Assembly (NCBI GenBank): GCA_947496355.1
Contig: CANMCO010000016.1
Coordinates: 1 to 64,000, forward strand
DNA length: 64,000 nt
Origin: an uncultured Aquimarina sp.
GTDB lineage: Bacteria; Bacteroidota; Bacteroidia; Flavobacteriales; Flavobacteriaceae
Direction of reading: 5' to 3'
Within the stretch, counting starts at the first letter, position 1. Every line of letters starts with the position of its first letter. The position numbers and the translations under genes were made by a program. A model generated the notes under the pieces. It was given only the letters and a program-made list of their open reading frames with translations. It searched no databases and was not told the DNA's origin. Of the stretch, positions 45,456-55,008 are shown piece by piece.

Positions 45456-47198
45456 TTATGATATTAATTCCCAAATAGTATTAAAATGATCCAGTAATTT
45501 CTTTTTTTCTTCAATAAGTTTTACTGTACTGCCATTTCCATTAGATTGGTTTTCAAGTAATATTGGATTACGAGGAACTGTGATTTTTTTATTCTTATCT
45601 TCCAGACTCTCCATATCAATAGCTTCATATATCAATTTATTACCTGTTTGATGATACCTGTCCAGATAGTATAATTTTATTTTATCTGCTGCTACAGAGG
45701 TAGAATTTATATCAAGATAAAAAGGAGACATATTAAGCGCTCTGTACTGAACCAGCATACCATCTTTGATTTCGGATTTGCATACATATACAGAATGAAC
45801 ATTAATATCGATAGTTACTTTTTTATCTGTCATAGTAAGTATTTCACCTGTTTCATAACCTTGTAATAATGGTCTACTGTCTATGGGGTAATAAGATTTA
45901 TTGATAACATAAGAACGTTCGCTATTATACTTGAACTGATAATAAAACACATCATAAATAGATTCTATACCAAGAGATCTTAAAAACCTAAATCGTTTTA
46001 AAAATATTCTCAAAAAAGATTCCGCCTTCACATATAATTGTTTACTACCTTGGTTTTGATCGATGTGCTGAGTAAAGAAAAAATCCGAAACCTGTTTAAA
46101 GTCTTTTTTGTTTTCAACGGCACATTTTTTTAGTTCTAACCATAGGGAATTATCTTTAAGATAATCGTCAGGAATATTACTATAAATGAATGCAAGATCA
46201 TCTGTTATTCTATCCTGATCATTAAGTTGCCAACTCATGGTAAGATTGTTTCTTAGCACTTCTTTGACTTTTGGATCTAGTTCCTTTACAAATTCTGGAT
46301 ATTCTTTTGAAATCGACCAGATTATTGAATATGAAGAAAACTTAAGAAATTTTAGAAACTCATTAAATATTCTTCGTGTAGTTTTAAATCTATCTGCACC
46401 TAATTTCTGATATTTACTATTACTATCATCTTCATAATCAGATAATTTGTATAAATGAATACATAAAAAGTACGGATAATATTTATAAAGCATTTCATCC
46501 AAATCTTCTTCTTGCCTAACTTCCTGTTCTAGTTTTTTAAAACCGCTATAAATAGGGTAATCATCAGGGATTTCGATGAGTTTTTCTTTGAATGCATCTT
46601 TGTTTATTTTAATTATATAATTATCAAGTTTCTTACTAAGCTCTTCGAGAGCCATAGAGCTTCTTTGGTTATCTTCTTTATAGTATCCCTGCTGAAAACC
46701 TAAAGCTTGCATAAAAATACTTTCTATAAGGTCACTATTATTAATGTTGTCATCTTCATTCAATAACAATTCATAAAACCTTGTAGATAAAGTTTTGGCA
46801 AAATGGTCATATACTGGTGTTGTGGTACCAATCACAATAGGTACTTTATCTAGTTTATTAATAATTGCATCGGTAGAACACCCGTTAATGAAGGCTATTT
46901 TTAACTTAGGTGCATTATTTAGTATTGCAATAAGCCCTTTATTATTGAAAACTTCATCACTTAATTGAATAGCCCCATCTCCTTGATGCCCACTAAAATG
47001 AAAAATAGTCATTGTATTTGTAAGCTTTGTTCCCTTATTGATAAACTCATCAACCCCTCCGTTACTAATAATTTCCTTAGTAAATTTCTCTTTACGGTCA
47101 AGAAGAAGATCATCAATAAACTTTCGCTCAGCATCTAGATGATTAAGCGGATTTTGTTGATCGTTTTCAAATATGCCTACGAAATATTCTGCGGCCAT
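45456..47198 (-). CDS. CHAT-domain caspase-like protease
   Basis: A 580-residue protein with an N-terminal CHAT domain, the clan CD caspase-related peptidase. The catalytic His is H71 in FHFSGHQGDG and the catalytic Cys C107 in FINGCSTDA. A substrate-binding GTTTPVYDHFA segment follows. From about 230 the chain is helical and acidic; residues about 440-540 look beta-rich (TDKKVTIDINVHSVYVCKSE) and match nothing I recognise. CHAT proteases activate gasdermin-like or other effectors in bacterial immunity. It lies between the gasdermin-like gene (18 bases upstream) and the STAND gene (10 bases downstream), so it is well placed to cleave the gasdermin tail on command from the STAND sensor. Confidence 0.85.
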   Translation of the reverse strand: MAAEYFVGIFENDQQNPLNHLDAERKFIDDLLLDRKEKFTKEIISNGGVDEFINKGTKLTNTMTIFHFSGHQGDGAIQLSDEVFNNKGLIAILNNAPKLKIAFINGCSTDAIINKLDKVPIVIGTTTPVYDHFAKTLSTRFYELLLNEDDNINNSDLIESIFMQALGFQQGYYKEDNQRSSMALEELSKKLDNYIIKINKDAFKEKLIEIPDDYPIYSGFKKLEQEVRQEEDLDEMLYKYYPYFLCIHLYKLSDYEDDSNSKYQKLGADRFKTTRRIFNEFLKFLKFSSYSIIWSISKEYPEFVKELDPKVKEVLRNNLTMSWQLNDQDRITDDLAFIYSNIPDDYLKDNSLWLELKKCAVENKKDFKQVSDFFFTQHIDQNQGSKQLYVKAESFLRIFLKRFRFLRSLGIESIYDVFYYQFKYNSERSYVINKSYYPIDSRPLLQGYETGEILTMTDKKVTIDINVHSVYVCKSEIKDGMLVQYRALNMSPFYLDINSTSVAADKIKLYYLDRYHQTGNKLIYEAIDMESLEDKNKKITVPRNPILLENQSNGNGSTVKLIEEKKKLLDHFNTIWELIS

Positions 47199-47216
47199 GG
47201 TTATATTTTTTTGGTC

Positions 47217-48047
47217 TTAAAATTCTATAAGTAACGGATTTGCCTGATTATCATCTAGCAAAAGTTTAGGGATTTCAATCTGTTCGGTACTAGATACATT
47301 AGTATCCCTTAGCGATCGTATATTATCTAGCCATTGACCCCGTGAAAATTTTCCTGTTTCGGGATCAATATTAATCTCTACACACGTAAAAGCATAAGTT
47401 AAGGGAGTATCTCCATTAAATTTCACTTCGTTTTCTGATACTTTTTCAACTGTAAGTTTGGTATCAATATTAGATAAATATTCCTGTATTAATGGAATAT
47501 TAATTTCTGCATGTGTATTACTACTACTATATGTCGATAATGAAAAATCTGGACTTGTTAAGACATCAGTTATCAATGCTAGCTTTACATTTTTCTTATT
47601 TGAAATTTCCTCAATGAAAATATTATCCGGATCTCCTTTAATATCGTTCGATACTAAAATTTGTCCCAGTTCTAGTGTGTCTATATATTTTCTAACAACA
47701 TTTCCGAAAGAAAAGGACATTTTATCTGAACCTTTTACAGAAGCACCTATTGCCGCTGGATCTAGCCCGAATGCTTTAATAAAATTACCAAGGATATCAA
47801 ATCCTATCTTAAAATCAATTTTTTTAGTCTTTACATCAGAAACTTGAGCCACAGGAGCCGTTTTTATATCAATCATATGTTTAAAACCATCCTTTACCAG
47901 AAACTTAAACTCTCCCAAATACTTTTGTTTATTGTTATTTACCTCTAACATACACAATGGTTGTATTCTGGCTTCTGGAATTCTAAGAGGGTTTGCATCA
48001 AACAGGTCTCTTATTTGATCAGTAATGTTGTTTTTACATATTCTCAT
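47217..48047 (-). CDS. Bacterial gasdermin-like pore-forming protein
   Basis: A 276-residue protein that I read as a bacterial gasdermin. It starts M-R-I-C, placing a Cys at position 4 where known members are palmitoylated. The N-terminal pattern then fits: LRIPEARIQPLCMLEVNN, LGEFKFL, KTAPVAQVSDV, IDFKIGFDILGNFIKAFG and SFSFGNVVRKYIDTLELGQIL. Polar-hydrophobic strands follow, up to TYAFTCVEINID. A tail of about 45 residues after it (FSRGQWLDNIRS... to the end) would be the autoinhibitory piece. The start at 48047 overlaps the caspase gene by 14 bases; ATG codons at 48056 and 48062 are in frame but would bury the Cys. Neighbouring proteases are the known gene context of this family. Confidence 0.78.
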   Translation of the reverse strand: MRICKNNITDQIRDLFDANPLRIPEARIQPLCMLEVNNNKQKYLGEFKFLVKDGFKHMIDIKTAPVAQVSDVKTKKIDFKIGFDILGNFIKAFGLDPAAIGASVKGSDKMSFSFGNVVRKYIDTLELGQILVSNDIKGDPDNIFIEEISNKKNVKLALITDVLTSPDFSLSTYSSSNTHAEINIPLIQEYLSNIDTKLTVEKVSENEVKFNGDTPLTYAFTCVEINIDPETGKFSRGQWLDNIRSLRDTNVSSTEQIEIPKLLLDDNQANPLLIEF

Positions 48048-50940
48048 GATATACATATTCAAATTGGTTAATAGCTTCTAAAAATTTTTCTGCAACTTTG
48101 GAAAATCCATTATCATTAGGATGAATTTCATCATACCATTCTTCTTTTTTGACCAAAGTTCTCATATCTACATATGTCGCATTTCTATGTTTTGCTGTTA
48201 CTTCTTTTAATAGCTCATTAAATCTATCTATTAGATATCTAATCACTTTTGTTCTATCTTCTAATTCTGTAATGCCTTTTTCAAGTAAATATTTATTTAC
48301 CCATCCTTTCTTGATTGTTTTAGCATCATGATCTGCACGTACATAATCATACCCGTGTACAAATACTTGCTCTACAAAATCAAAATCATGTATTCTATTA
48401 AAAAAATAATTGTACGTACCTTCAATATCTTTAGTTTTTGTATCATAAAAATCATTAAGGTATTTTGAAGCTTCAAGCCCTTGTGGCATTCCTTTTTTGA
48501 GAATTGTAACAATCTCAGGACCAATGATGTCGTTTCCGCCACCGCTTATTAGTACATATTTGGGGCGTTCTTTTTCTATTGCTTTAAGAAGTTGTCTGCT
48601 TTTCCTATAATTTTGAAGTTCATCTCCCGCAGCGGCAATACTACGCAAAGGATATCTTTCCATTATGTAATCTAGCGTATCTTTTACCAAAAACGGAAAT
48701 AAAAACCACGAATCTCCTTCGGCTACAATTATAGGTAATTTTGGAAATAAACGTTTTGATTTTTTAAATCTCCGATATCTAAATTTATCCTCTAAACCGT
48801 TAGCAAGATTTATAGCAAACCCTGATAAACTTTTACTATTTACTTCATTATCTCCTAAAACATTTGGTTTATTAAATGAAGTATTTATTGAAAATCCTTG
48901 CTGCTCCTGCTTTGTATATAAAAAATTAATAAAAGGAGCTAATATCTCATGATTAAAGTACCAGTTCCAATTGTTAAGTAACTTATCTCCAATTATGTTA
49001 TATTTTGGGTTAATAAGCCCTAATGTGGATGTATAAACACCCCATTTGGTCTTCTCTGGTAGAAAATCCGAAATTGCACCATGTCCCATTAAATTACCCA
49101 GATGAGTAGTAGGGGGTTGTAGTCCCATCTGATTCATATCGGGTATTGACGATGTTATATCTTCTTGGTTATTAATTATAAATTTATAATGCAACCAATC
49201 CTGTTTCCAATTATAAATCTCTTTGTAAGTATCTAATGACCAACCTGCATAAGGAGAGCTAGTATGTTCATAAAACATAATAGAATCCCCTGGTTTTAAT
49301 CTTTTTGTCTTATTATCTAATGGGTCAGACGAAATTGATATATCAGAACCCAATAATAGTGCTGTAACAAAAATTGTTTCCTTTGAAATATTGGAAACCT
49401 TTATCTGATATTTCTGAAAAAACTCATTATTTCGGGTTAACTGATTAGGTAATGTAGTTAGATCAATACCTGAATTCGTAATATCCGACCATTGTTGATT
49501 ACTGTCTGTCCTAATTTCTACTTTTATAGGAGTTTCCAAAAAGCCATTGTCCGGATTTTCTAAGGTATTATAGTAATTCCATTTTACTAAAGCTTCTAAT
49601 TGATGCGACAACATCTTTTCTATACCTTCATTTTCAAGATCTAAAAGATCAATTTGAATTGCTATAGGCCTATACAAGTCATTTGCTAAACTTATGTACA
49701 CCGTTTGGTTAAATAGTGTAACAAAGAATGATGCTTCATCTGCATTGCAAAGCGAAATATTCTGCATTTCTTGAATAATTGATTTTATATGCTCTTCTGC
49801 ATGTTTATCCTTATCAAGATTACAAATATGAATATCCAATTGATTATAAATAGTCTCTGTAGAGACTGGGTACGATTTTGTAAAATCTAGTAAAACTCCT
49901 TGTTCCATAGGATCTTGCACAAGAGAATCCTCTAGATTAACTTCTATAACTTTTGTAGTAATTGTTCTATCAGTATTTATTTTAATGGTAATCTCTGTCC
50001 CTTCTTCTACACCAAATAATTGTCCTTTATTATAGTACCAACCATTTTTCTTATTAAAGAAGATATGGCCTTGATCAATTTGATTTTGTGAAGTATCTAG
50101 GTTAAGCCAAGAAGAATAATGATCATTTTTCCCTTTTCCTTGCACACTTATTGTAGGAGTCTGATTCTTATTGGTTATATCCTTTAAACTTATTTTAGCC
50201 CATTTTGTAATATCTAGGTAACTTATTTTATTGTTCTTGGCCTTAAGAAGTTGCAAGAGGTATCTCGTAAAAACACCACCTTTAGAATCCTCCCATGAAG
50301 ACTCAGAAGCAAGGCATGCCGAAATGTTTACTGAATTTTTATAAGGAATAAGTGCTGTTAATTTCTGGGATTTAATGCGTTCCTCATTTATCTCTTTAGA
50401 AAATATAAAATCAAGGTAGCTTCTGGCTGGAAATATACTACTTATCTTTCTTTGCCTAGAATCATCAATTGTTCCGTTAGTTACAGACCTAACCATATCC
50501 CCAGAATGGCAACAATCAAAAATAGTAATTAAGTGTGGATTGTTTTTGAATTTTGAAAATGAATACCTCAGTTCCTTATCTGCAAGTAAATAATTTTCTG
50601 AGTTTAATCCCTCTTTATTATAGCATACAAGACATTCTATGGTACCCGAATGTGCATCACTAAATCTTCCTGCGCTTTCTTCCAAAGCTCCATGACCACT
50701 ATAATAAAGTAATGCAACATCATCATCTTTAGCCTTAGCAAGAAAAGTAGCTATAGTATTAACAATGTTAGATTTTGTAGCATTGTCATTGATAAGTTTT
50801 TTGACGGTAATAGAATTATATACCTTTTCGGATTGTAAGGTATTTATGTAGTCTTCGAATTTGTTTACATCGTTTACACATTGCTGTAAAGGACTTATCT
50901 CGTATTCATTTATTCCGATAAGTAATGCATATAGGTTCAT
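48034..50940 (-). CDS. Caspase-like (peptidase C14) protein fused to an SGNH hydrolase
   Basis: A 968-residue fusion, first gene of the operon. Residues about 1-260 are a caspase-like domain with H83 in LLYYSGHGAL and C144 in FDCCHSGDMV. A middle region (about 270-720) resembles the extracellular/adaptor beta domains found behind bacterial caspases and has no motif I can name. From about 730 an SGNH (GDSL-type) hydrolase follows: AEGDSWF with the nucleophile Ser near 742, GGGNDI near 800, and the closing D-E-I-H-P-N-D with Asp and His near 938-941. There is no signal peptide. The caspase could activate the gasdermin; the hydrolase could deacylate lipid or glycan, or remove the palmitate. The last is speculation. 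Confidence 0.85.
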   Translation of the reverse strand: MNLYALLIGINEYEISPLQQCVNDVNKFEDYINTLQSEKVYNSITVKKLINDNATKSNIVNTIATFLAKAKDDDVALLYYSGHGALEESAGRFSDAHSGTIECLVCYNKEGLNSENYLLADKELRYSFSKFKNNPHLITIFDCCHSGDMVRSVTNGTIDDSRQRKISSIFPARSYLDFIFSKEINEERIKSQKLTALIPYKNSVNISACLASESSWEDSKGGVFTRYLLQLLKAKNNKISYLDITKWAKISLKDITNKNQTPTISVQGKGKNDHYSSWLNLDTSQNQIDQGHIFFNKKNGWYYNKGQLFGVEEGTEITIKINTDRTITTKVIEVNLEDSLVQDPMEQGVLLDFTKSYPVSTETIYNQLDIHICNLDKDKHAEEHIKSIIQEMQNISLCNADEASFFVTLFNQTVYISLANDLYRPIAIQIDLLDLENEGIEKMLSHQLEALVKWNYYNTLENPDNGFLETPIKVEIRTDSNQQWSDITNSGIDLTTLPNQLTRNNEFFQKYQIKVSNISKETIFVTALLLGSDISISSDPLDNKTKRLKPGDSIMFYEHTSSPYAGWSLDTYKEIYNWKQDWLHYKFIINNQEDITSSIPDMNQMGLQPPTTHLGNLMGHGAISDFLPEKTKWGVYTSTLGLINPKYNIIGDKLLNNWNWYFNHEILAPFINFLYTKQEQQGFSINTSFNKPNVLGDNEVNSKSLSGFAINLANGLEDKFRYRRFKKSKRLFPKLPIIVAEGDSWFLFPFLVKDTLDYIMERYPLRSIAAAGDELQNYRKSRQLLKAIEKERPKYVLISGGGNDIIGPEIVTILKKGMPQGLEASKYLNDFYDTKTKDIEGTYNYFFNRIHDFDFVEQVFVHGYDYVRADHDAKTIKKGWVNKYLLEKGITELEDRTKVIRYLIDRFNELLKEVTAKHRNATYVDMRTLVKKEEWYDEIHPNDNGFSKVAEKFLEAINQFEYVYHENM

Positions 50941-51384
50941 AATCGTATATTCTTTAGGTTAACAAACAAGAAACGATGCAATTAAGAAACCAATAACTGC
51001 GATACGGCAGGTAATGTCTTATAGATAAGAAATTATAGGGGTACTTAAATATAAGTTTTTATTACTTCAAATCCAAACATTGAACATTTTGACATTCAAT
51101 TATTTATATCATTTAAAGTGAATATAAAATTACATATATTTATCATTCTTAATGAAAGAAATAACCCCCAAAAAATAAGGGTAAATACCCCTTTTTTTAG
51201 TTATCAGAAAAAAGAAGAAAATTATTTTACAGGAAGTACATTTATATATAAAGGTAAAAAATGTCGCTTATCGAATAATTGGTAATTACATCGAAAAAAT
51301 CAATATACAAAATGACTAAATCAATTACATATCACAAGAATTTTGACTATTTTTAACAATGTAAAACATACGATATATATTATT

Positions 51385-52206
51385 ATGAATATTAGAAAAT
51401 ACATAGTTGCGTTTGGAGGAATATTGATGTTTTTATCTTGTGCAACGAACCCTTTTACTGGTAAACAAACATTGGCTTTAGTTCCTAATTCGCAGATATT
51501 ACCAATGGCATTTCAACAGTACAATCAGTTTTTGGGCGAAAATAAGGTTGTAAAAGGTACCTCAGATGCCGAAATGATTACAAGAGTTGGTCAAAGGATA
51601 TCAAAGGCTTCTGAACGATGGTTAAATGCCAATGGATACGCAGGATATTTAAAAGATTATCAATGGGAATATAACCTTGTAGAAGACAAGACAGTTAATG
51701 CCTGGTGCATGCCAGGAGGTAAAATCGTTTTCTATACAGGAATACTACCAATTGCGAAAAATGAAACCGGTGTTGCAGCTGTTATGGGGCACGAAGTGGC
51801 TCATGCCTTAGCAAATCATGGCCAACAAAGAATGAGCGCTGCACAATTACAACAAGTTGCAGGAGTTGCAACAGCCGCTGCAGTTAGTGGAAAAGATGAA
51901 AAAACACAACAAATTGTGGGTACAGCTTTTGGGTTAGGAAGCCAATTTGGAGTAATGCTGCCATTTAGCAGAAGTCATGAGACTGAAGCCGATCGTATTG
52001 GGTTGCAATTAATGGCAATTGCAGGTTATAATCCCGATGAGGCAGCAAACTTATGGAGACGTATGAAAGCTAATAGTGGAGGACAAGCACCGCCAGAATT
52101 TATGAGTACACATCCTTCTAGTGATACACGTATTAATAACCTTACAGCATGGGCGCCAGCTGCTAGGGCAGAAGCTAAAAAATTTGGAGTAACGACCTTT
52201 AAATAA
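51385..52206 (+). CDS. M48-family metalloprotease lipoprotein
   Basis: A 273-residue zinc protease attached to a membrane through a lipobox L-S-C near residue 19. The metal site H-E-x-x-H is H136-E137-V-A-H140 in MGHEVAHALANHG, and the third ligand Glu is E201 in ETEADRIG. Relatives (BepA/YfgC and Oma1-like M48C) degrade misfolded outer-membrane proteins. The frame is open from 51343, but ATG 51385 gives a proper signal peptide. The gap 50941-51384 is divergent between this gene and the gasdermin-type operon; I find no sure promoter box in it, only a weak hairpin with a T run (gggta/taccc) near 51180-51200. Confidence 0.9.
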   Translation: MNIRKYIVAFGGILMFLSCATNPFTGKQTLALVPNSQILPMAFQQYNQFLGENKVVKGTSDAEMITRVGQRISKASERWLNANGYAGYLKDYQWEYNLVEDKTVNAWCMPGGKIVFYTGILPIAKNETGVAAVMGHEVAHALANHGQQRMSAAQLQQVAGVATAAAVSGKDEKTQQIVGTAFGLGSQFGVMLPFSRSHETEADRIGLQLMAIAGYNPDEAANLWRRMKANSGGQAPPEFMSTHPSSDTRINNLTAWAPAARAEAKKFGVTTFK

Positions 52207-52247
52207 TTGTAAAGTTTGTATTCTTAAAAAGATTATACCTAATTTAG

Positions 52248-52281
52248 AAGCTGTTCTGAGAAAAACCAGAGCAGCTTTTTA
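52248..52281 (+). terminator. Rho-independent terminator after the M48 gene
   Basis: Arms 52248-52258 (aagctgttctg) and 52267-52277 (cagagcagctt) pair over 11 bases, with one G-U pair, around an 8-base loop, then T bases. The UMF1 gene starts 12 bases on. Confidence 0.8.
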
Positions 52282-52292
52282 ATACATAATCA

Positions 52293-53615
52293 ATGAGCAA
52301 AATACTACCTAAAGGGCATAAGAAACTACTAAATGCCTGGGCTTTTTACGATTGGGCCAATTCTGTTTATAATTTAACTATTTCCTCTGCAATTTTCCCT
52401 ATTTTTTGGGGTGCACTTACTATTATTCGTGATGAAGAGGATAATATTATTAGTGATACTGTTCACTTTTTGGGTTTTGATTTTAATAATGACTCTTTAA
52501 TTAGTTATGTAACTGCCTTAGCCTTTTTGGTGGTTTCTTTTATTAGTCCGTTGCTTTCTGGGATAGCCGATTATGTAGGTAATAAGAAAAATTTCCTGAA
52601 GTTCTTTTGCTACTTAGGGGCGATTTCTTGTATTGGATTATATTGGTTTTCATTAGAACATCTTTGGTTTGGATTGCTTTGCTATTTCTTTGGTTTAATT
52701 GGCTTTTGGGCAAGTTTAGTATTCTATAATTCGTACTTACCAGATATTGCTTTTCCCAAACAACAAGATGCCATAAGTGCCAAAGGATATTCGCTTGGGT
52801 ATATTGGAAGTGTTATATTATTGATCATTAATTTGATCATGATCATGAAGTTTGAATGGTTTGGCTTTGAAGATGCTGGAACGCCAACAAGATTATCCTT
52901 CGTAATGGTGGGAGTTTGGTGGATCATTTTTAGCCAATACACGTATTACTATTTACCCAAAGGAAACAAAAAAGAAGCCTTAACCAAAGCGGTTGTTTTT
53001 AATGGCTTCAAAGAGTTAAAAACGATATGGAAAGCCTTAAAAAATGATTTGAGACTTAGAAGATATCTCACGGCATTTTTTGTGTATAGTATGGCCGTAC
53101 AAACTATTATGCTCATTGCTACTTATTTTGGTATCGAAGAGCTTGATTGGGGAGATCAGGATGCTACAACAGGGCTAATTATTAGTATATTATTAATCCA
53201 ATTGGTAGCAGTTCTTGGGGCATTTCTTACCTCTAAAGCTTCAACAAAATATGGTAACATAAGAACACTAATTACTCTTAACTTTATTTGGATAGGCCTC
53301 TGTATTTATGCCTATACGATAACTACACCATTTCAATTCTATATAGCCGCAGCTATTGTTGGATTAATTATGGGAGGTATACAAGCACTATCTCGATCTA
53401 CATATTCTAAATTCTTACCTGAAGATGCTATAGATACGGCTTCTTACTTCAGCTTTTACGATGTATCAGAAAAAATTGGTATTGTCATAGGTATGTTATC
53501 TTATGGTATTGTAGCTGAAACTACAGGTAGCGTTAGAAATGCTATTCTATTTCTAATATTATTTTTTGTGGTTGGTCTTTTTCTTTTGTTTAGGGTACCA
53601 AGATCAAATTCATAA
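52293..53615 (+). CDS. UMF1-type major facilitator transporter
   Basis: A 440-residue inner-membrane transporter of the MFS with about 12 helices and the UMF1/Atg22-like signature: an N-terminal NAWAFYDWANSVYNLTISSA and, near the end of the second half, GGIQALSRSTYSKFLPEDA. These proteins are believed to export amino acids or related small molecules, but the substrate is unknown. It is transcribed alone after the M48 terminator. Helix-breaking loops and charge pattern are normal; nothing is missing. Confidence 0.88.
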   Translation: MSKILPKGHKKLLNAWAFYDWANSVYNLTISSAIFPIFWGALTIIRDEEDNIISDTVHFLGFDFNNDSLISYVTALAFLVVSFISPLLSGIADYVGNKKNFLKFFCYLGAISCIGLYWFSLEHLWFGLLCYFFGLIGFWASLVFYNSYLPDIAFPKQQDAISAKGYSLGYIGSVILLIINLIMIMKFEWFGFEDAGTPTRLSFVMVGVWWIIFSQYTYYYLPKGNKKEALTKAVVFNGFKELKTIWKALKNDLRLRRYLTAFFVYSMAVQTIMLIATYFGIEELDWGDQDATTGLIISILLIQLVAVLGAFLTSKASTKYGNIRTLITLNFIWIGLCIYAYTITTPFQFYIAAAIVGLIMGGIQALSRSTYSKFLPEDAIDTASYFSFYDVSEKIGIVIGMLSYGIVAETTGSVRNAILFLILFFVVGLFLLFRVPRSNS

Positions 53616-53798
53616 AGTGATACAATTCAAGAGCTTTTTAGGCGTTTTTATAGTAGAACAACTCTTTATCACGTTTTTTCTACCCTTCGTCTAATTTTGC
53701 CTGTTTAATTTTCAATTTTTAGTAATGTCATTTTGAAATATAATAATATTGGATACGTTAACGTTATTAGCTATTTTTATAAAATAAAACCAACAACA

Positions 53799-54278
53799 AT
53801 GAAAAAACTTATTTTAATACTAGGGGTTGTATTTTTTGCTTCTTGTAGCGCACCCCAAAAGACTGTTATTGCTGCTAAGAAAACATTAAAAGGAGAGTGG
53901 TCATTAGACAATATCACATATGACCGTTCTGGTATATTTGATGTGAATTTGTATAACGACGCTTCTGCAGAATGCTTCACGGGTAGTATGTGGAAATTTA
54001 TTCCTAATAATAACACTGGAAAATATGAAGTAAATCAAAGTAGTTGCACCTCTACAGGAGCAAGAAACTTCAGGTTTACAATTCCAAAGCCGGAAGCAGA
54101 TGGGACCTATTACTTTATGTTTAAGCCAATAAACGAAAAGAAGAAAAGTACTAATAATAATGCAGGGTACAGAATGGCATTACAACATCTTGACGATGCT
54201 ACAATGACCTGGGCAATGACGGTAAGTCTAGAGGGGAAACCTTTTGTGATAACAATGAATTTTAACAAACTACAATAA
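53799..54278 (+). CDS. Lipocalin-like lipoprotein
   Basis: A 159-residue lipoprotein with signal MKKLILILGVVFFASC (Cys at 16) and then a lipocalin-like beta-barrel: L-K-G-E-W-S-L-D-N-I-T-Y near the start, WKFIPNNNTGKYEV, RNFRFTI and a closing M-T-M-N-F-N-K-L. Bacteroidota lipocalin-like domains probably bind small hydrophobic molecules in the envelope. The frame opens at 53733, but the ATG at 53799 directly precedes a normal signal peptide. A TAATTTTG box at 53692-53699 could be a weak promoter. The OmpA-like gene follows 16 bases on, so the two probably form one transcript. Confidence 0.78.
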   Translation: MKKLILILGVVFFASCSAPQKTVIAAKKTLKGEWSLDNITYDRSGIFDVNLYNDASAECFTGSMWKFIPNNNTGKYEVNQSSCTSTGARNFRFTIPKPEADGTYYFMFKPINEKKKSTNNNAGYRMALQHLDDATMTWAMTVSLEGKPFVITMNFNKLQ

Positions 54279-54294
54279 CTCAAATCGAAAAAAG

Positions 54295-54987
54295 ATGAAT
54301 ACAAATTTTAAAAAGATAATCGTTGCAATGATCGCAGTAGCACTGCTTACTAGTTGTGATGCTGTTCAAAATGCTAATAATACGCAAAAAGGAGCTGTAA
54401 TTGGTACAGCGGCCGGTGCCGTATTAGGTGGGATTATTGGTAATAATGTAAAAGGCAAAAACTCTGCTTTGGGTGCTGTACTTGGAGGAGTAGTAGGTGG
54501 TGTAGCCGGTGGAGTTATCGGTAAGCAAATGGATAAACAAGCTCAAAAAATCGAATCTGAAATACCAGGAGCCGAAGTTACAAGAGTAGGCGAAGGTATT
54601 GATGTAGTATTTGATGAAAATAGTGGAGTTTATTTTGATACTAATAAGTCTAATATTAATGCTAAGTCTAAAGCTAACCTAAATAAATTAGCAGGTATCT
54701 TTAAGGAGTATCCTGATACAAATATTATTGTAGAAGGACATACTGATAGTACTGGTGATGATACGTATAACATGACTTTATCTCAAAAAAGAGCTAATGC
54801 TGTTACAGAGTATCTAGTATCACAAGGGATTAGTAAAAGTCGTCTAACGACATACGCTCACGGGGAGACGCTCCCAAAGTATGACAATGCTACTCCAGAA
54901 GGAAGAGCAAAAAACAGAAGAGTTGAGCTTGGAATTGTTGCCAACGAGAAAATGAAAAAAGATGCTCAGGAGCAAGTGAAACAATAG
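54295..54987 (+). CDS. OmpA-family lipoprotein with glycine zipper
   Basis: A 230-residue envelope protein: the signal peptide ends L-L-T-S-C near residue 21. A Gly-rich zipper follows (about 33-80, GTAAGAVLGGIIGNNVKG), then the OmpA-like peptidoglycan-binding domain (about 105-220) with IIVEGHTDSTGDDTYNMTLS, QKRANAVTEYL and NRRVEL. Similar to YiaD-type proteins that tie the outer membrane to peptidoglycan. It is in one unit with the lipocalin-like gene and ends at a strong terminator. Confidence 0.93.
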   Translation: MNTNFKKIIVAMIAVALLTSCDAVQNANNTQKGAVIGTAAGAVLGGIIGNNVKGKNSALGAVLGGVVGGVAGGVIGKQMDKQAQKIESEIPGAEVTRVGEGIDVVFDENSGVYFDTNKSNINAKSKANLNKLAGIFKEYPDTNIIVEGHTDSTGDDTYNMTLSQKRANAVTEYLVSQGISKSRLTTYAHGETLPKYDNATPEGRAKNRRVELGIVANEKMKKDAQEQVKQ

Positions 54988-55008
54988 TTTCTTTGTAAAA
55001 AAACTTTT

